Assembly: GCA_032622095.1 (NCBI GenBank) | Contig: CP136064.1 | Coordinates: 211,868,205-211,932,204, forward strand | From: Siphonodentalium dalli | Taxonomy: Eukaryota; Mollusca; Scaphopoda; Gadilida; Siphonodentaliidae | Length of the DNA: 64,000 nt | Reading direction: 5' to 3' | Shown here: in pieces, positions 1 through 10,728 of the stretch | How the letters are laid out: the number at the start of each line of letters is the position of its first letter | Position numbering within the stretch: position 1 is the first letter of the stretch | Made by a program: the position numbers and the translations under genes | Notes under the pieces: generated by a model | What the model was told of the DNA's origin: nothing | The model's database searches: none | Seen by the model: only the letters and a program-made list of their open reading frames with translations

Positions 1-3000
1 CAAAATATCAAATTTTGGCAATGTGCAAGTCGTAAATGGGCCACAGAACATGCAGAATCTATTGAACAGAAACTAATCGAACTTGGCCTTTATTTTGTTG
101 GCTGAGAACATATACTAACTTTGGTTGAGACAATCCAAACTGGAGTTATTCCAAGGAAATCTAAATGTTAACAAACACCTAATGATATCTGCTTCTCAAA
201 CTTAAAACAGCCAGTTGCGCGCGTGGCATGGAACATAAAAGAGCGTTCGGTGTCTGTCTATCCCCGATATGGTAGCAATAAAGAGCGTTTCTTTCACGTT
301 ATGTGCTAAAAATTTAAAATGGCTTTTATTAAAATGTGGAAAATATTTTTCAGAGCATGTGAAACCGGCATATCGACAGTTCGTGTATTTGTCAATATAT
401 TTTATTCCTCCTTCCAAATTGCGTACATTTGTCAGCTTCATATCTATTGAACCTATTCCATAGGGCTGAAATAAGCTCGCATTGGCTTTATTTAGATGTG
501 AAATAAGCCCAATATGGGCATAAACGCTGGTTACTAAAACAGCCAGATGTGGGACTATTTCGATATGAAATAAGCCGCATTGCACTTATTTTAGCTGGAA
601 AATAACAAGAATATAAAAACTCACGACTTGACAAATGTACACTTCAACGGAATAAGTACAATGTGGGCTTAGTTCAGAATCAAATAAGTCCAATATCAAC
701 CTATGTGAATATTTAGGTCCACTATGAAGCTATTACGACGAGAATGAGTTGAAGAATTCGTCTAACTTATTTGTTTCTTTTCCAACAAAGAAACGTATTG
801 CCCTAATAATAAATCGACATGGACAAAGACACCCTCTTGTAGTATCGTACACCATTATCAAATACTAAAACATAACCACTCTCAATGTATTTCCTATCAA
901 GCCAATAACCTGCCTGGATGGGTGAAAACACATTCCTCGCGTAAATGGGCGAAGAATTATATCTAGTTGGGATTGATTACGAAATCCTACTGTCAACTGT
1001 TTTTCAAAGAATTTGTTCCCGCTTTAGCCACCGATAACACATGTGGAAGCGCCCCTTAAGAGCCGATACCAACTATTATTCGACCCCACTACCTCGTCAA
1101 CCATGAGCGAGCATTATGTTGTTGGACTCTGATTTACAAGGCGGAGCTACTCCCCCACATGCTTTATAGGTAGCATCGAGACACCACGCGTGTGACATCC
1201 AAATGATCATGTGTCTCCTTCAGTACCATTTAGTCGAGAAGAGTCACGCAGTCGGCACGCATGGCATAGCAAATAATTGCCAAATTGTACTTGTTCAACC
1301 TATTTGTAATTAGCTTGAAAAGAAAAACTAAAAGGACAAACTCCAAGCATATTATGCTTAACTGATATCGCGCACAGCGACAAGCTTACATTAACAGTAT
1401 ATACCGTAGTCAACCAGAGGAATTCAGTTCCTGTCAAATAAAACAAACCAGAGTTAATGATCGTGAACCAAAATATCAAATTTTGGCAATGTGCAAGTCG
1501 TAAATGGGCCACAGAACATGCAGAATCTATTGAACAGAAACTAATCGAACTTGGCCTTTATTTTGTTGGCTGAGAACATATACTAACTTTGGTTGAGACA
1601 ATCCAAACTGGAGTTATTCCAAGGAAATCTAAATGTTAACAAACACCTAATGATATCTGCTTCTCAAACTTAAAACAGCCAGTTGCGCGCGTGGCATGGA
1701 ACATAAAAGAGCGTTCGGTGTCTGTCTATCCCCGATATGGTAGCAATAAAGAGCGTTTCTTTCACGTTATGTGCTAAAAATTTAAAATGGCTTTTATTAA
1801 AATGTGGAAAATATTTTTCAGAGCATGTGAAACCGGCATATCGACAGTTCGTGTATTTGTCAATATATTTTATTCCTCCTTCCAAATTGCGTACATTTGT
1901 CAGCTTCATATCTATTGAACCTATTCCATAGGGCTGAAATAAGCTCGCATTGGCTTTATTTAGATGTGAAATAAGCCCAATATGGGCATAAACGCTGGTT
2001 ACTAAAACAGCCAGATGTGGGACTATTTCGATATGAAATAAGCCGCATTGCACTTATTTTAGCTGGAAAATAACAAGAATATAAAAACTCACGACTTGAC
2101 AAATGTACACTTCAACGGAATAAGTACAATGTGGGCTTAGTTCAGAATCAAATAAGTCCAATATCAACCTATGTGAATATTTAGGTCCACTATGAAGCTA
2201 TTACGACGAGAATGAGTTGAAGAATTCGTCTAACTTATTTGTTTCTTTTCCAACAAAGAAACGTATTGCCCTAATAATAAATCGACATGGACAAAGACAC
2301 CCTCTTGTAGTATCGTACACCATTATCAAATACTAAAACATAACCACTCTCAATGTATTTCCTATCAAGCCAATAACCTGCCTGGATGGGTGAAAACACA
2401 TTCCTCGCGTAAATGGGCGAAGAATTATATCTAGTCTAGTTGGGATTGATTACGAAATCCTACTGTCAACTGTTTTTCAAAGAATTTGTTCCCGCTTTAG
2501 CCACCGATAACACATGTGGAAGCGCCCCTTAAGAGCCGATACCAACTATTATTCGACCCCACTACCTCGTCAACCATGAGCGAGCATTATGTTGTTGGAC
2601 TCTGATTTACAAGGCGGAGCTACTCCCCCACATGCTTTATAGGTAGCATCGAGACACCACGCGTGTGACATCCAAATGATCATGTGTCTCCTTCAGTACC
2701 ATTTAGTCGAGAAGAGTCACGCAGTCGGCACGCATGGCATAGCAAATAATTGCCAAATTGTACTTGTTCAACCTATTTGTAATTAGCTTGAAAAGAAAAA
2801 CTAAAAGGACAAACTCCAAGCATATTATGCTTAACTGATATCGCGCACAGCGACAAGCTTACATTAACAGTATATACCGTAGTCAACCAGAGGAATTCAG
2901 TTCCTGTCAAATAAAACAAACCAGAGTTAATGATCGTGAACCAAAATATCAAATTTTGGCAATGTGCAAGTCGTAAATGGGCCACAGAACATGCAGAATC

Positions 3001-5377
3001 TATTGAACAGAAACTAATCGAACTTGGCCTTTATTTTGTTGGCTGAGAACATATACTAACTTTGGTTGAGACAATCCAAACTGGAGTTATTCCAAGGAAA
3101 TCTAAATGTTAACAAACACCTAATGATATCTGCTTCTCAAACTTAAAACAGACAGTTGCGCGCGTGGCATGGAACATAAAAGAGCGTTCGGTGTCTGTCT
3201 ATCCCCGATATGGTAGCAATAAAGAGCGTTTCTTTCACGTTATGTGCTAAAAATTTAAAATGGCTTTTATTAAAATGTGGAAAATATTTTTCAGAGCATG
3301 TGAAACCGGCATATCGACAGTTCGTGTATTTGTAAATATATTTTATTCCTCCTTCCAAATTGCGTACATTTGTCAGCTTCATATCTATTGAACCTATTCC
3401 ATAGGGCTGAAATAAGCTCGCATTGGCTTTATTTAGATGTGAAATAAGCCCAATATGGGCATAAACGCTGGTTACTAAAACAGCCAGATGTGGGACTATT
3501 TCGATATGAAATAAGCCGCATTGCACTTATTTTAGCTGGAAAATAACAAGAATATAAAAACTCACGACTTGACAAATGTACACTTCAACGGAATAAGTAC
3601 AATGTGGGCTTAGTTCAGAATCAAATAAGTCCAATATCAACCTATGTGAATATTTAGGTCCACTATGAAGCTATTACGACGAGAATGAGTTGAAGAATTC
3701 GTCTTAGTATCGTATACACCATTATCAAATACTAAAACATAACCACTCTCAATGTATTTCCTATCAAGCCAATAACCTGCATGGATGGGTGAAAACACAT
3801 TCCTCGCGTAAATGGGCGAATAATTATATCTAGTTGGGATTGATTACGAAATCCTACTGTCAACTGTTTTTCAAAGAATTTGTTCCCGCTTTAACCACCG
3901 ATAACACATGTGGAAGCGCCCTTAAGAGCCGATACCAACTATTATTCGACCCCACTACCTCGTCAACCATGAGCGAGCATTATGTTGTTGGACTCTGATT
4001 TACAAGGCGGAGCTACTCCCCCACATGCTTTATAGGTAGCATCGAGACACCACGCGTGTGACATCCAAATGATCATGTGTCTCTTTCAGTACCATTTAGT
4101 CGAGAAGAGTCACGCAGTCGGCACGCATGGCATAGCAAATAATTGCCAAATTGTACTTGTTCAACCTATTTGTAATTAGCTTGAAAAGAAAAACTAAAAG
4201 GACAAACTCCAAGCATATTATGCTTAACTGATATCGCGCACAGCGACAAGCTTACATTAACAGTATATACCGTAGTCAACCAGAGGAATTCAGTTCCTGT
4301 CAAATAAAACAAACCAGAGTTAATGATCGTGAACCAAAATATCAAATTTTGGCAATGTGCAAGTCGTAAATGGGCCACAGAACATGCAGAATCTATTGAA
4401 CAGAAACTAATCGAACTTGGCCTTTATTTTGTTGGCTGAGAACATATACTAACTTTGGTTGAGACAATCCAAACTGGAGTTATTCCAAGGAAATCTAAAT
4501 GTTAACAAACACCTAATGATATCTGCTTCTCAAACTTAAAACAGCCAGTTGCGCGCGTGGCATGGAACATAAAAGAGCGTTCGGTGTCTGTCTATCCCCG
4601 ATATGGTAGCAATAAAGAGCGTTTCTTTCACGTTATGTGCTAAAAATTTAAAATGGCTTTTATTAAAATGTGGAAAATATTTTTCAGAGCATGTGAAACC
4701 GGCATATCGACAGTTCGTGTATTTGTCAATATATTTTATTCCTCCTTCCAAATTGCGTACATTTGTCAGCTTCATATCTATTGAACCTATTCCATAGGGC
4801 TGAAATAAGCTCGCATTGGCTTTATTTAGATGTGAAATAAGCCCAATATGGGCATAAACGCTGGTTACTAAAACAGCCAGATGTGGGACTATTTTCGATA
4901 TCAAATAAGCCGCATTGCACTTATTTTAGCTGGAAAATAACAAGAATATAAAAACTCACGACTTGACAAATGTACACTTCAACGGAATAAATACAATGTG
5001 GGCTTAGTTCAGAATCAAATAAGTCCAATATCAACCTATGTGAATATTTAGGTCCACTATGAAGCTATTACGACGAGAATGAGTTGAAGAATTCGTCTTA
5101 GTATCGTACACCATTATCAAATACTAAAACATAACCACTCTCAATGTATTTCCTATCAAGCCAATAACCTGCATGGATGGGTGAAAACACATTCCTCGCG
5201 TAAATGGGCAAAGAATTATATCTAGTTGGGATTGATTACGAAATCCTACTGTCAACTGTTTTTCAAAGAATTTGTTCCCGCTTTAACCACCGATAACACA
5301 TGTGGAAGCGCCCTTAAGAGCCGATACCAACTATTATTCGACCCCACTATACCTCGTCAACCATGAGCGAGCATTAT
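1..5377. repeat. Tandem satellite array, about 1.47-kb unit, 3.7 copies
   Basis: Four head-to-tail copies begin at 1, 1469, 2942 and 4335, each opening with CAAAATATCAAATTTTGGCA. Unit lengths are 1468, 1473 and 1393 bp; the fourth stops at about 5377, where unrelated sequence begins. The array may extend to the left of the window. Copies 3 and 4 share a 76-bp deletion (after GAATTCGTCT) and several single-base changes, while copies 1 and 2 share the longer form, so at least two unit lineages exist. Copy 2 has an extra TCTAG. Open frames of 127, 70 and 64 codons recur in the copies only because the copies are nearly identical; nothing shows they are genes. Each unit contains degenerate AATAAG(C/T)C...ATTGG sub-repeats and a block of about 100 bp that is also found elsewhere in the window. 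Confidence 0.97.
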
Positions 5378-5441
5378 ACTGTGTTAATCGTTTTCTACTG
5401 ACGAAGGCCTATGGCCGAAAGCTATGGAATGAGCTAATAAA
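5378..5441. other. Junction between satellite and truncated LINE, with short hairpin
   Basis: This short segment lies between the end of the satellite and the point where the minus-strand LINE reading frame stops. It contains the hairpin GACGAAGGCCTATGGCCGAAAG at 5400-5421, whose arms GGCC and TATGGCC can pair; motifs of this kind occur near the 3' ends of some retroelements. It may be the remnant of a further insertion that removed the 3' part of the LINE. Confidence 0.4.
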
Positions 5442-7472
5442 TCATTTCGATTTAATGTTTGTGTACATGCTTTTAATAACTGTGAGCAACTTCCCATTTA
5501 TGTCATTTCTCAGGAGTTTGTACCATAGCCCTTGCCTCCATACCTTATCGAATGCTTTTTCAAAGTCAATAAAAGCGCAATAAAGATTCCTTTTAAGTGC
5601 CTTTGTAATTTCAGTTAGCATATGCAAAACAAAAATGTTATCTGTTGTAGAATAACCTTTTCTAAAACCCGTCTGGTTCTCACGGAGAACTTCATTTTCC
5701 TCAATATATGAGTACAATCTGTTTGAAAGGATCTTTGTAAACAGTTTTCCCAAACAGCTCAAAAGGGTGATTGGCCTATAGTTTTTAGGGTCTTCTTTTT
5801 TACCTTTGTTCTTGTAGAGTGGTATAATAGTGCCAACCCCCCATGTGTCTGGTACACAACCTGATTCAAAAATTAAATTAAATATATTGCAATATATGTC
5901 TATAAGTGTGTCAGAGGATGCCTTAATATGTTCATTTAGAATTCCATCGTCACCGGGGGACTTATTGTTTTTTAAACTCTTTATATCTGTCATAACTTCT
6001 TCCCTACTTATCGATCGGTTCAGTTGGTCATTTATGTTACTTGTATCAATGTTCATACATATATCTACATGTAGGTCGTTTGTAATTGATTCCGAATTTA
6101 TTAACCGGAAGTGTTCTTCAAATTTCTCTATTTTTACTTTGCTACTTATTGTTACATTTTTCTTATTAACTGTAGACCAGAATTTCCTTGTATTCTCTAA
6201 TTTTAATTTTGATAATTCGCATGTAATATTCCCCCTGTGTATTGCTATTGCATTATCCATTTCGCGTTTGTAATTCCTAGCCGATTCACGCATTAGTTTT
6301 CTTGAACAATCGTTTTGATGTTGATTATGGTATCTCTCAGCTTTGCGGTAATCTTTACGCGCTTTCCAGCATGATGAATTAAACCAAGGCTTGTTATCCT
6401 TTTTTCGTGACTTCGGCTTATTAATGGGGGATCCGAATGTATCAGTTGACGATTTATGAAGAATGCGGGATATCCTGCCCACAATTTCATTAACTTCTGC
6501 ATTATTAGTCGCAGAGTGAGGTCTATTTAACAAAGATCGCACTTCTAATATTTCCACTTGATCGAGATTCCATATAAACTCGGTCGTTTTGGACGGATAC
6601 CATTTAGGTATACTATGAGTATGAGATTCCTCTTCACACAAATTAGTACTTGAATCCAAATAAATTGATATTTCAGTTGTAATAGATTTGTGCACGTCTG
6701 AAAACAATTTGTTTGCCTCTCCGACTATAAAATCAATGGCCATGGGTAGTGCATTTAGGGAACATAGCATATAGTCTACAACTGATGCGTCTCGACATGT
6801 AAGAGATCCAATTTCCCGGTCAGTTCCCAGTCTTCCATTTAAAATTAACAGGTCGTTGTGCTGACAAGAGCTCAGTAATTGATGGCCAAAATTATTTGTC
6901 GTTTTGTCCACACTATGCCTCTTTAAGGGTAGACCACAATTCTCTAACACCATTTCGGCAGTTAAGTTTTGGTTATCGTAAATACCATTATCATTTTCAT
7001 CAATCAGAATATAGTCTATTTTTTCTGAGGTACGTGCATTAAAATCGCCAGTTAAAAAAATATTATCATATCCTTGTCTCATTTTCAAAATGTCGGTGTC
7101 AAGTTCACTAAAAGCTGAATTCGATGAATATCTCGTTCCTTCGGGTGGAACATAAACAGCTCCCAATATAATTTTGACACTGCACTGCTGTATTTCCACC
7201 CAGTGCACATATTGGCAATCTGTCTGCAATATATGTGTAGATGACGCTAATTCGGATTTAACGCCGATAATAATTCCACCAGATTTTACCCGGGAGAGTT
7301 TCGTGCGATTTTTCATATATAGGGCAAAACCTGGTAATACTAGATTATCGCAATCATCTGTCTTCGTTTCCGATAGACAAAGTATATCGTGATTCATGCA
7401 CATAGTTTGGAATTCTGGGTAGGCTATTTTTTTTCTAATTCCACAAACATTTAAGCTTAATATTTTGATGCC
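5442..7472 (-). mobile_element. Non-LTR retrotransposon fragment: endonuclease plus truncated reverse transcriptase
   Basis: One uninterrupted minus-strand frame encodes an apurinic-type endonuclease followed by the N-terminal part of a reverse transcriptase, as in ORF2 of CR1/L2/jockey-group LINEs. The endonuclease starts near 7472 with KILSLNVCGI and shows LSETK, TGDFNART and the late SDVH motif. The RT begins near 6020 with NNKSPGDDGI, then NYRPITLLS, TGFRKGYST and palm motif A, FIDFEKAFDKV, which carries the first catalytic aspartate. The frame ends at MYTNIKSK, before the region where the YADD box would be, so the RT cannot be active. Loss of the 3' end is unusual, since LINEs are normally 5' truncated; a later rearrangement at 5378-5441 is likely. 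Upstream, the frame continues without a stop into the transmembrane exon of the SRCR receptor. The endonuclease portion has no internal stops or frameshifts, which suggests a fairly recent insertion or selection on the frame. Confidence 0.93.
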
Positions 7473-7873
7473 ACGTTTGCGAACATTATCGACATGAGTC
7501 GTTTTTTGCACAACCATATCATTATCTCGATCAGTACTAGGACTCGTACTAGAGTTATCTCCACTTCCAGGTGTGTCGGTATTTTGATCATTGTTCGCAT
7601 TGTCCAAATTTTCATAATACAGTATTCGGTCGTATATATCATTATATTCTCGGTCTTCCTCGCTTTCCGGATATAATGTTCCATATGCTTCGTGTAATAC
7701 CTCCGAAAAATATCTCAAATGTCGATAACGGATGTAACCAGCAACCACGCCCACGGTCGCTATGACAACAATTATCGGGATGACGATAGCAGGGACACTT
7801 ATCGTTCTTTCGTCAGCTGCTTGGGCTCCAGTCCGCGTTAGTGATGTGGAAATTATTGGCTGAAGCGAGGTAC
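7473..7873 (-). CDS. SRCR receptor, last recognised exon: stalk, transmembrane helix and cytoplasmic tail
   Basis: A 3' splice site (CATTTTCAG) puts the exon start at 7873 in phase 1, which joins in frame to the phase-1 donor of the SRCR exon at 10415. The exon encodes a Ser/Thr-rich stalk of about 35 residues (starting TSLQPIIS), then one hydrophobic helix of about 20 residues (AIVIPIIVVI...), then the basic stop-transfer segment RYRHLRYF. The tail that follows is acidic and tyrosine-rich, with ESEEDRE immediately before YNDIYDRILYYENL. After a polar Asn/Ser/Thr stretch the same frame enters the LINE endonuclease at about 7472, with no stop codon between. The natural C-terminus of the host protein therefore cannot be placed; the host/LINE boundary probably lies within 7470-7560. 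The splice phase, membrane helix and position after a series of SRCR exons on the same strand make this the membrane anchor of that receptor. Confidence 0.82.
7605..7646 (-). other. ITAM-like motif in receptor tail
   Basis: The codons read YNDI-YDRILY-YENL, an exact YxxI-x6-YxxL match to the immunoreceptor tyrosine-based activation motif, with an acidic residue at -3 (D-R-E-Y) as in many ITAMs. A middle YDRI gives a third YxxI. The motif lies about 35 residues after the predicted membrane helix, on the cytoplasmic side. That phosphorylated ITAMs recruit tandem-SH2 kinases is established for vertebrates; whether this one signals is inference. Confidence 0.6.
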
Positions 7874-8575
7874 CTGAAAATGAGAAGAATTCAATACCTC
7901 ACATTTTCTTGAAGATCCATGCACGTTCCGATTTGACAAAAAATAAATAAATCCTTCCTAAATTTATTTCCAGCTTATATACCAGGCAAATGAAAAATAC
8001 TTGCCGTCACCATCAATCGTACACTTATGATACAGGTATCCACGAAATCGTACATCACGCAGTTGTACGTTGAAAACCAGTATACGAGTATATATAAGGA
8101 TCATAATTGGGAATGCTCTTTATTATGTACAGTTTTTATTTTTAGCTTGGGCGTTCTTTGTCAGAGACGATCATTGTAATATATGCTAGCGTAACAAAAA
8201 ATCATAACGTGTTAAAACTTCCACTTTTGGAAATCCATATCTGATTATAGTCCGACCGTCAAGCAACAAATGCTTGTTTTGGCATATAAAGAGTTTTTTC
8301 TCTCAGTGGATTCTCTAGTGGTCTAGAGTACCAAATCTAAAAAAAATGCAACGGCTGACTAGCTGGCAGTCTTGAATGAATTGATAAATTGTGGTTAGAT
8401 CAAAATGGCTGTGAAAATGGCTATCCTTGTCATAAAAAGAGATGGTTTCTATTGGAAGTGAAACAGAAAAGCGTAGCACTAGCGCAATGATTATGTTCTT
8501 ATGATATCTTGGTGTTATTTAAACCGACTTTGTGATGGTGTTATTTTGGTACATCCGGTCGATTACAAGTAATCT
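7874..8575. other. Intron sequence, no gene seen
   Basis: This is the 5' acceptor side of the last receptor intron (10414 to 7874 on the minus strand). It is AT-rich, with no open frame resembling a known domain and no clear repeat structure. Confidence 0.6.
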
Positions 8576-9090
8576 CCGTAACTGTACCAAATTAACTGCT
8601 GAACGAGATTTTGAATTGCTGAACAGGGCTGGAGCACTGTCAAATTATGTTCCCTCTCTGTATTGTGATATACCCCGTCGATAACATGTAAATTTCATAA
8701 CCCACGCCCGACTATCGTCGTAACAATTGAGTTAAACTGTGTTCGGGAGAATCTGCTGAACTGTACCCGATGAACTGCTGAACGGGATTTTGAACTGCTC
8801 AACAGTTCACATGGTTTTCACTCCCGGTATTCAGGTATACCCACTCACTTAAAAATCATTTGCCCAACTTCTAATATAATATCGTCGTTGTCATTGAGTT
8901 AAACTGTGTTCGGGAGAATCTGCTCAACTGTAGCCGATGAATTACTGAACTGGATTTTGAACTGTTGAACGGGCATGGTGGTCAGTCAAATGGTGTCCCC
9001 TCCCTGTATTGGGATATAACCCATAGATTACACGTCATTTACTCAACCTACAACAGACTCTCTTCGTTATAAGAGAGTTAAGGGCTAATA
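8576..9090. repeat. Tandem repeat, about 180-bp unit, three diverged copies
   Basis: Three copies share the order: GAGTTAAACTGTGTTCGGGA, AACTGTA-CCGATGAACTGC, GGATTTTGAACTGCTGAAC, then TCCCTGTATT-GGATATACCC. The core motif recurs at about 8580, 8755 and 8930, which gives a period near 175-180 bp. Copies differ by roughly 10-20 percent by eye. No coding potential is apparent. Confidence 0.8.
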
Positions 9091-10414
9091 TCGCTGAATG
9101 ACGAGTGAGTACCCAGGCACTTTGCCCCCTGAAATAATGTATAATTCAGCTAATACTATCGAAAATTCGATCATGCCGATCATATCATTTAAGAAAATAA
9201 CTAAATAAAATTACAACCATCTACTTCTTAACTCGGGCCGATTTTTAACTGATGAACAAACGACAATGATTCATGCAACGGTGAGTCGCAGTATATATAT
9301 CTATCGGATTGAAGTTGTGTCCTGCCAATTTGAATATGAAATTACTTTGTTCTCTAAAACTCGAGGGTACGCGTATTTTCAATGGCAACTGTGTATACTG
9401 GTATAAATTAAATAACATTAACATGGTTACCTTCCCGACTAGTGGAACTTATCACATGCACTGTTGTCCTCGTCGGTTGTGGGTTCGCTGTGGTGAAAGT
9501 GGTATCCACTCTTGATGATGATGATCCATCTGTAAATGTGAGGAATTGCATTGGCATGTCATTTACGGATAATAGATCGTGAATTTGTAACTTCAAACAT
9601 CAGTCACTGTTAACTACATACGCTCACATGGATTCACACGCCAGACTATGGCCCACCATATGGCGATCACATGTGTTATAAGACCGTTAGTATCCAACAG
9701 CCCGGCATTTGAAGTTAGACTTTCCTCGACCTAAACCTGTTTATTACCGCCGAATTGGAGAGTGCGGAACAACTCATAAAAGATTTCCAAAATTAATTTT
9801 CATTGGCATTGGTGCATACATGTACACAGACGTACCGGAAATATTGTGGGCGAAAAATAGCACACAAAACAAGCTAAATGCGAAGATTTTGAATATGTGT
9901 ACGCAATATATGGATTGATGTTGTTTTGGGTCAGGAACGTGGCGACAGTCGGTAACGGTTGTAGGACGTATAACCCCCAATTTTGGCCAAAATTTTCAGC
10001 AGTTGGAAATGTCATGCCTGTCAGTTTGAAATTTCAAACCAAAATTAGGTTCAATTTGTAAATCTGATGGTTTGATATTCCAACCAGTATTTTGTATGAA
10101 ATTTGTTTTAGGCCAAAAGTAGAATATTGCCATACCTTCGGTCAAACTGTTGGACTCAAATAGCAATCAGTTGTAATTTCTAACCATAGGGAATGTTGCA
10201 TTGGACATATCCAACAGTTAGAACATTTGAGGTTGAACAGTTGAACTAGAATAAGTTCGGTCAAGGGCAATGGAGGTGCAGTTGGAAATTTCAATGTGAA
10301 CCCCCGTCACCCCCCTCCCCCACGGATACCATATAGTCGCATCCTTAACATCCTTAACAGACATGCATACATGTTGGAGAGAACCCTCACTTCTTCGGTG
10401 TAGTATTTACTTAC
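9091..10414. other. Intron sequence with weak short repeats
   Basis: No gene is recognised. Between about 10000 and 10260 the motif GTTGGAAATTTCAA and variants recur several times, a degenerate short repeat. The splice donor of the SRCR exon at 10415 (GTAAGT on the minus strand) lies at its right edge. Confidence 0.55.
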
Positions 10415-10728
10415 GATGACATACGACGGCAGCGTCGTTCGGATTAAGACCTGTTCCCATCATATACCATTCGAACGGACAGTCTTGTAGTAGGCTCTCG
10501 TTGCCATAGCAACCAACATCATTAATCCATATGGGGCCGCTACCCCTCCCAACCATGCCGTCGGTTACCGTCCGCCTTCCAGCGAACCCTAGCTGGGTGC
10601 ACACTATTGACGCGTCGGTGTCGTCCCAGTAGTCTGACCTCACACTGCCCCACTCATCCGGACCAGACATGAACACCTCCAATCTCCCTAAAACCGGGGT
10701 CCACCAACAAGTCTGATCGATGATATAG
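10415..10728 (-). CDS. SRCR domain exon, membrane-proximal, with a frame break
   Basis: Minus-strand exon for the SRCR domain nearest the membrane. The acceptor CATTTCAG precedes 10728 (phase 1) and the donor C|GTAAGT follows 10415 (phase 1). The N-terminal part reads RLVGGPRF in one frame and then GRLEVF...WGSVRSDYWDD...ASIVCTQLG in another, so a single base is missing, or two are extra, near 10690-10697. The length, 314 bp, is one short of a multiple of three, as this predicts. The break sits by CCCC, TTTT and GGG runs, where sequencing indels are common. The first conserved cysteine (normally GTVC) is Arg and its usual partner before the final VxC is also absent; the cysteines at IVC, VGC, QDC and VVC remain. 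The next exon is the transmembrane exon. Confidence 0.85.

Noticed and set aside
202-2985. Recurring 127-, 70- and 64-codon open frames in the satellite units
   Set aside because: They repeat only because the units are nearly identical; no domain, no splice context, and the frame start is lost in copy 4.
7752-7754. GTG taken as the start of the 770-codon frame
   Set aside because: The frame is open further upstream to a splice acceptor at 7873, and the GTG codes for Val inside the membrane helix.
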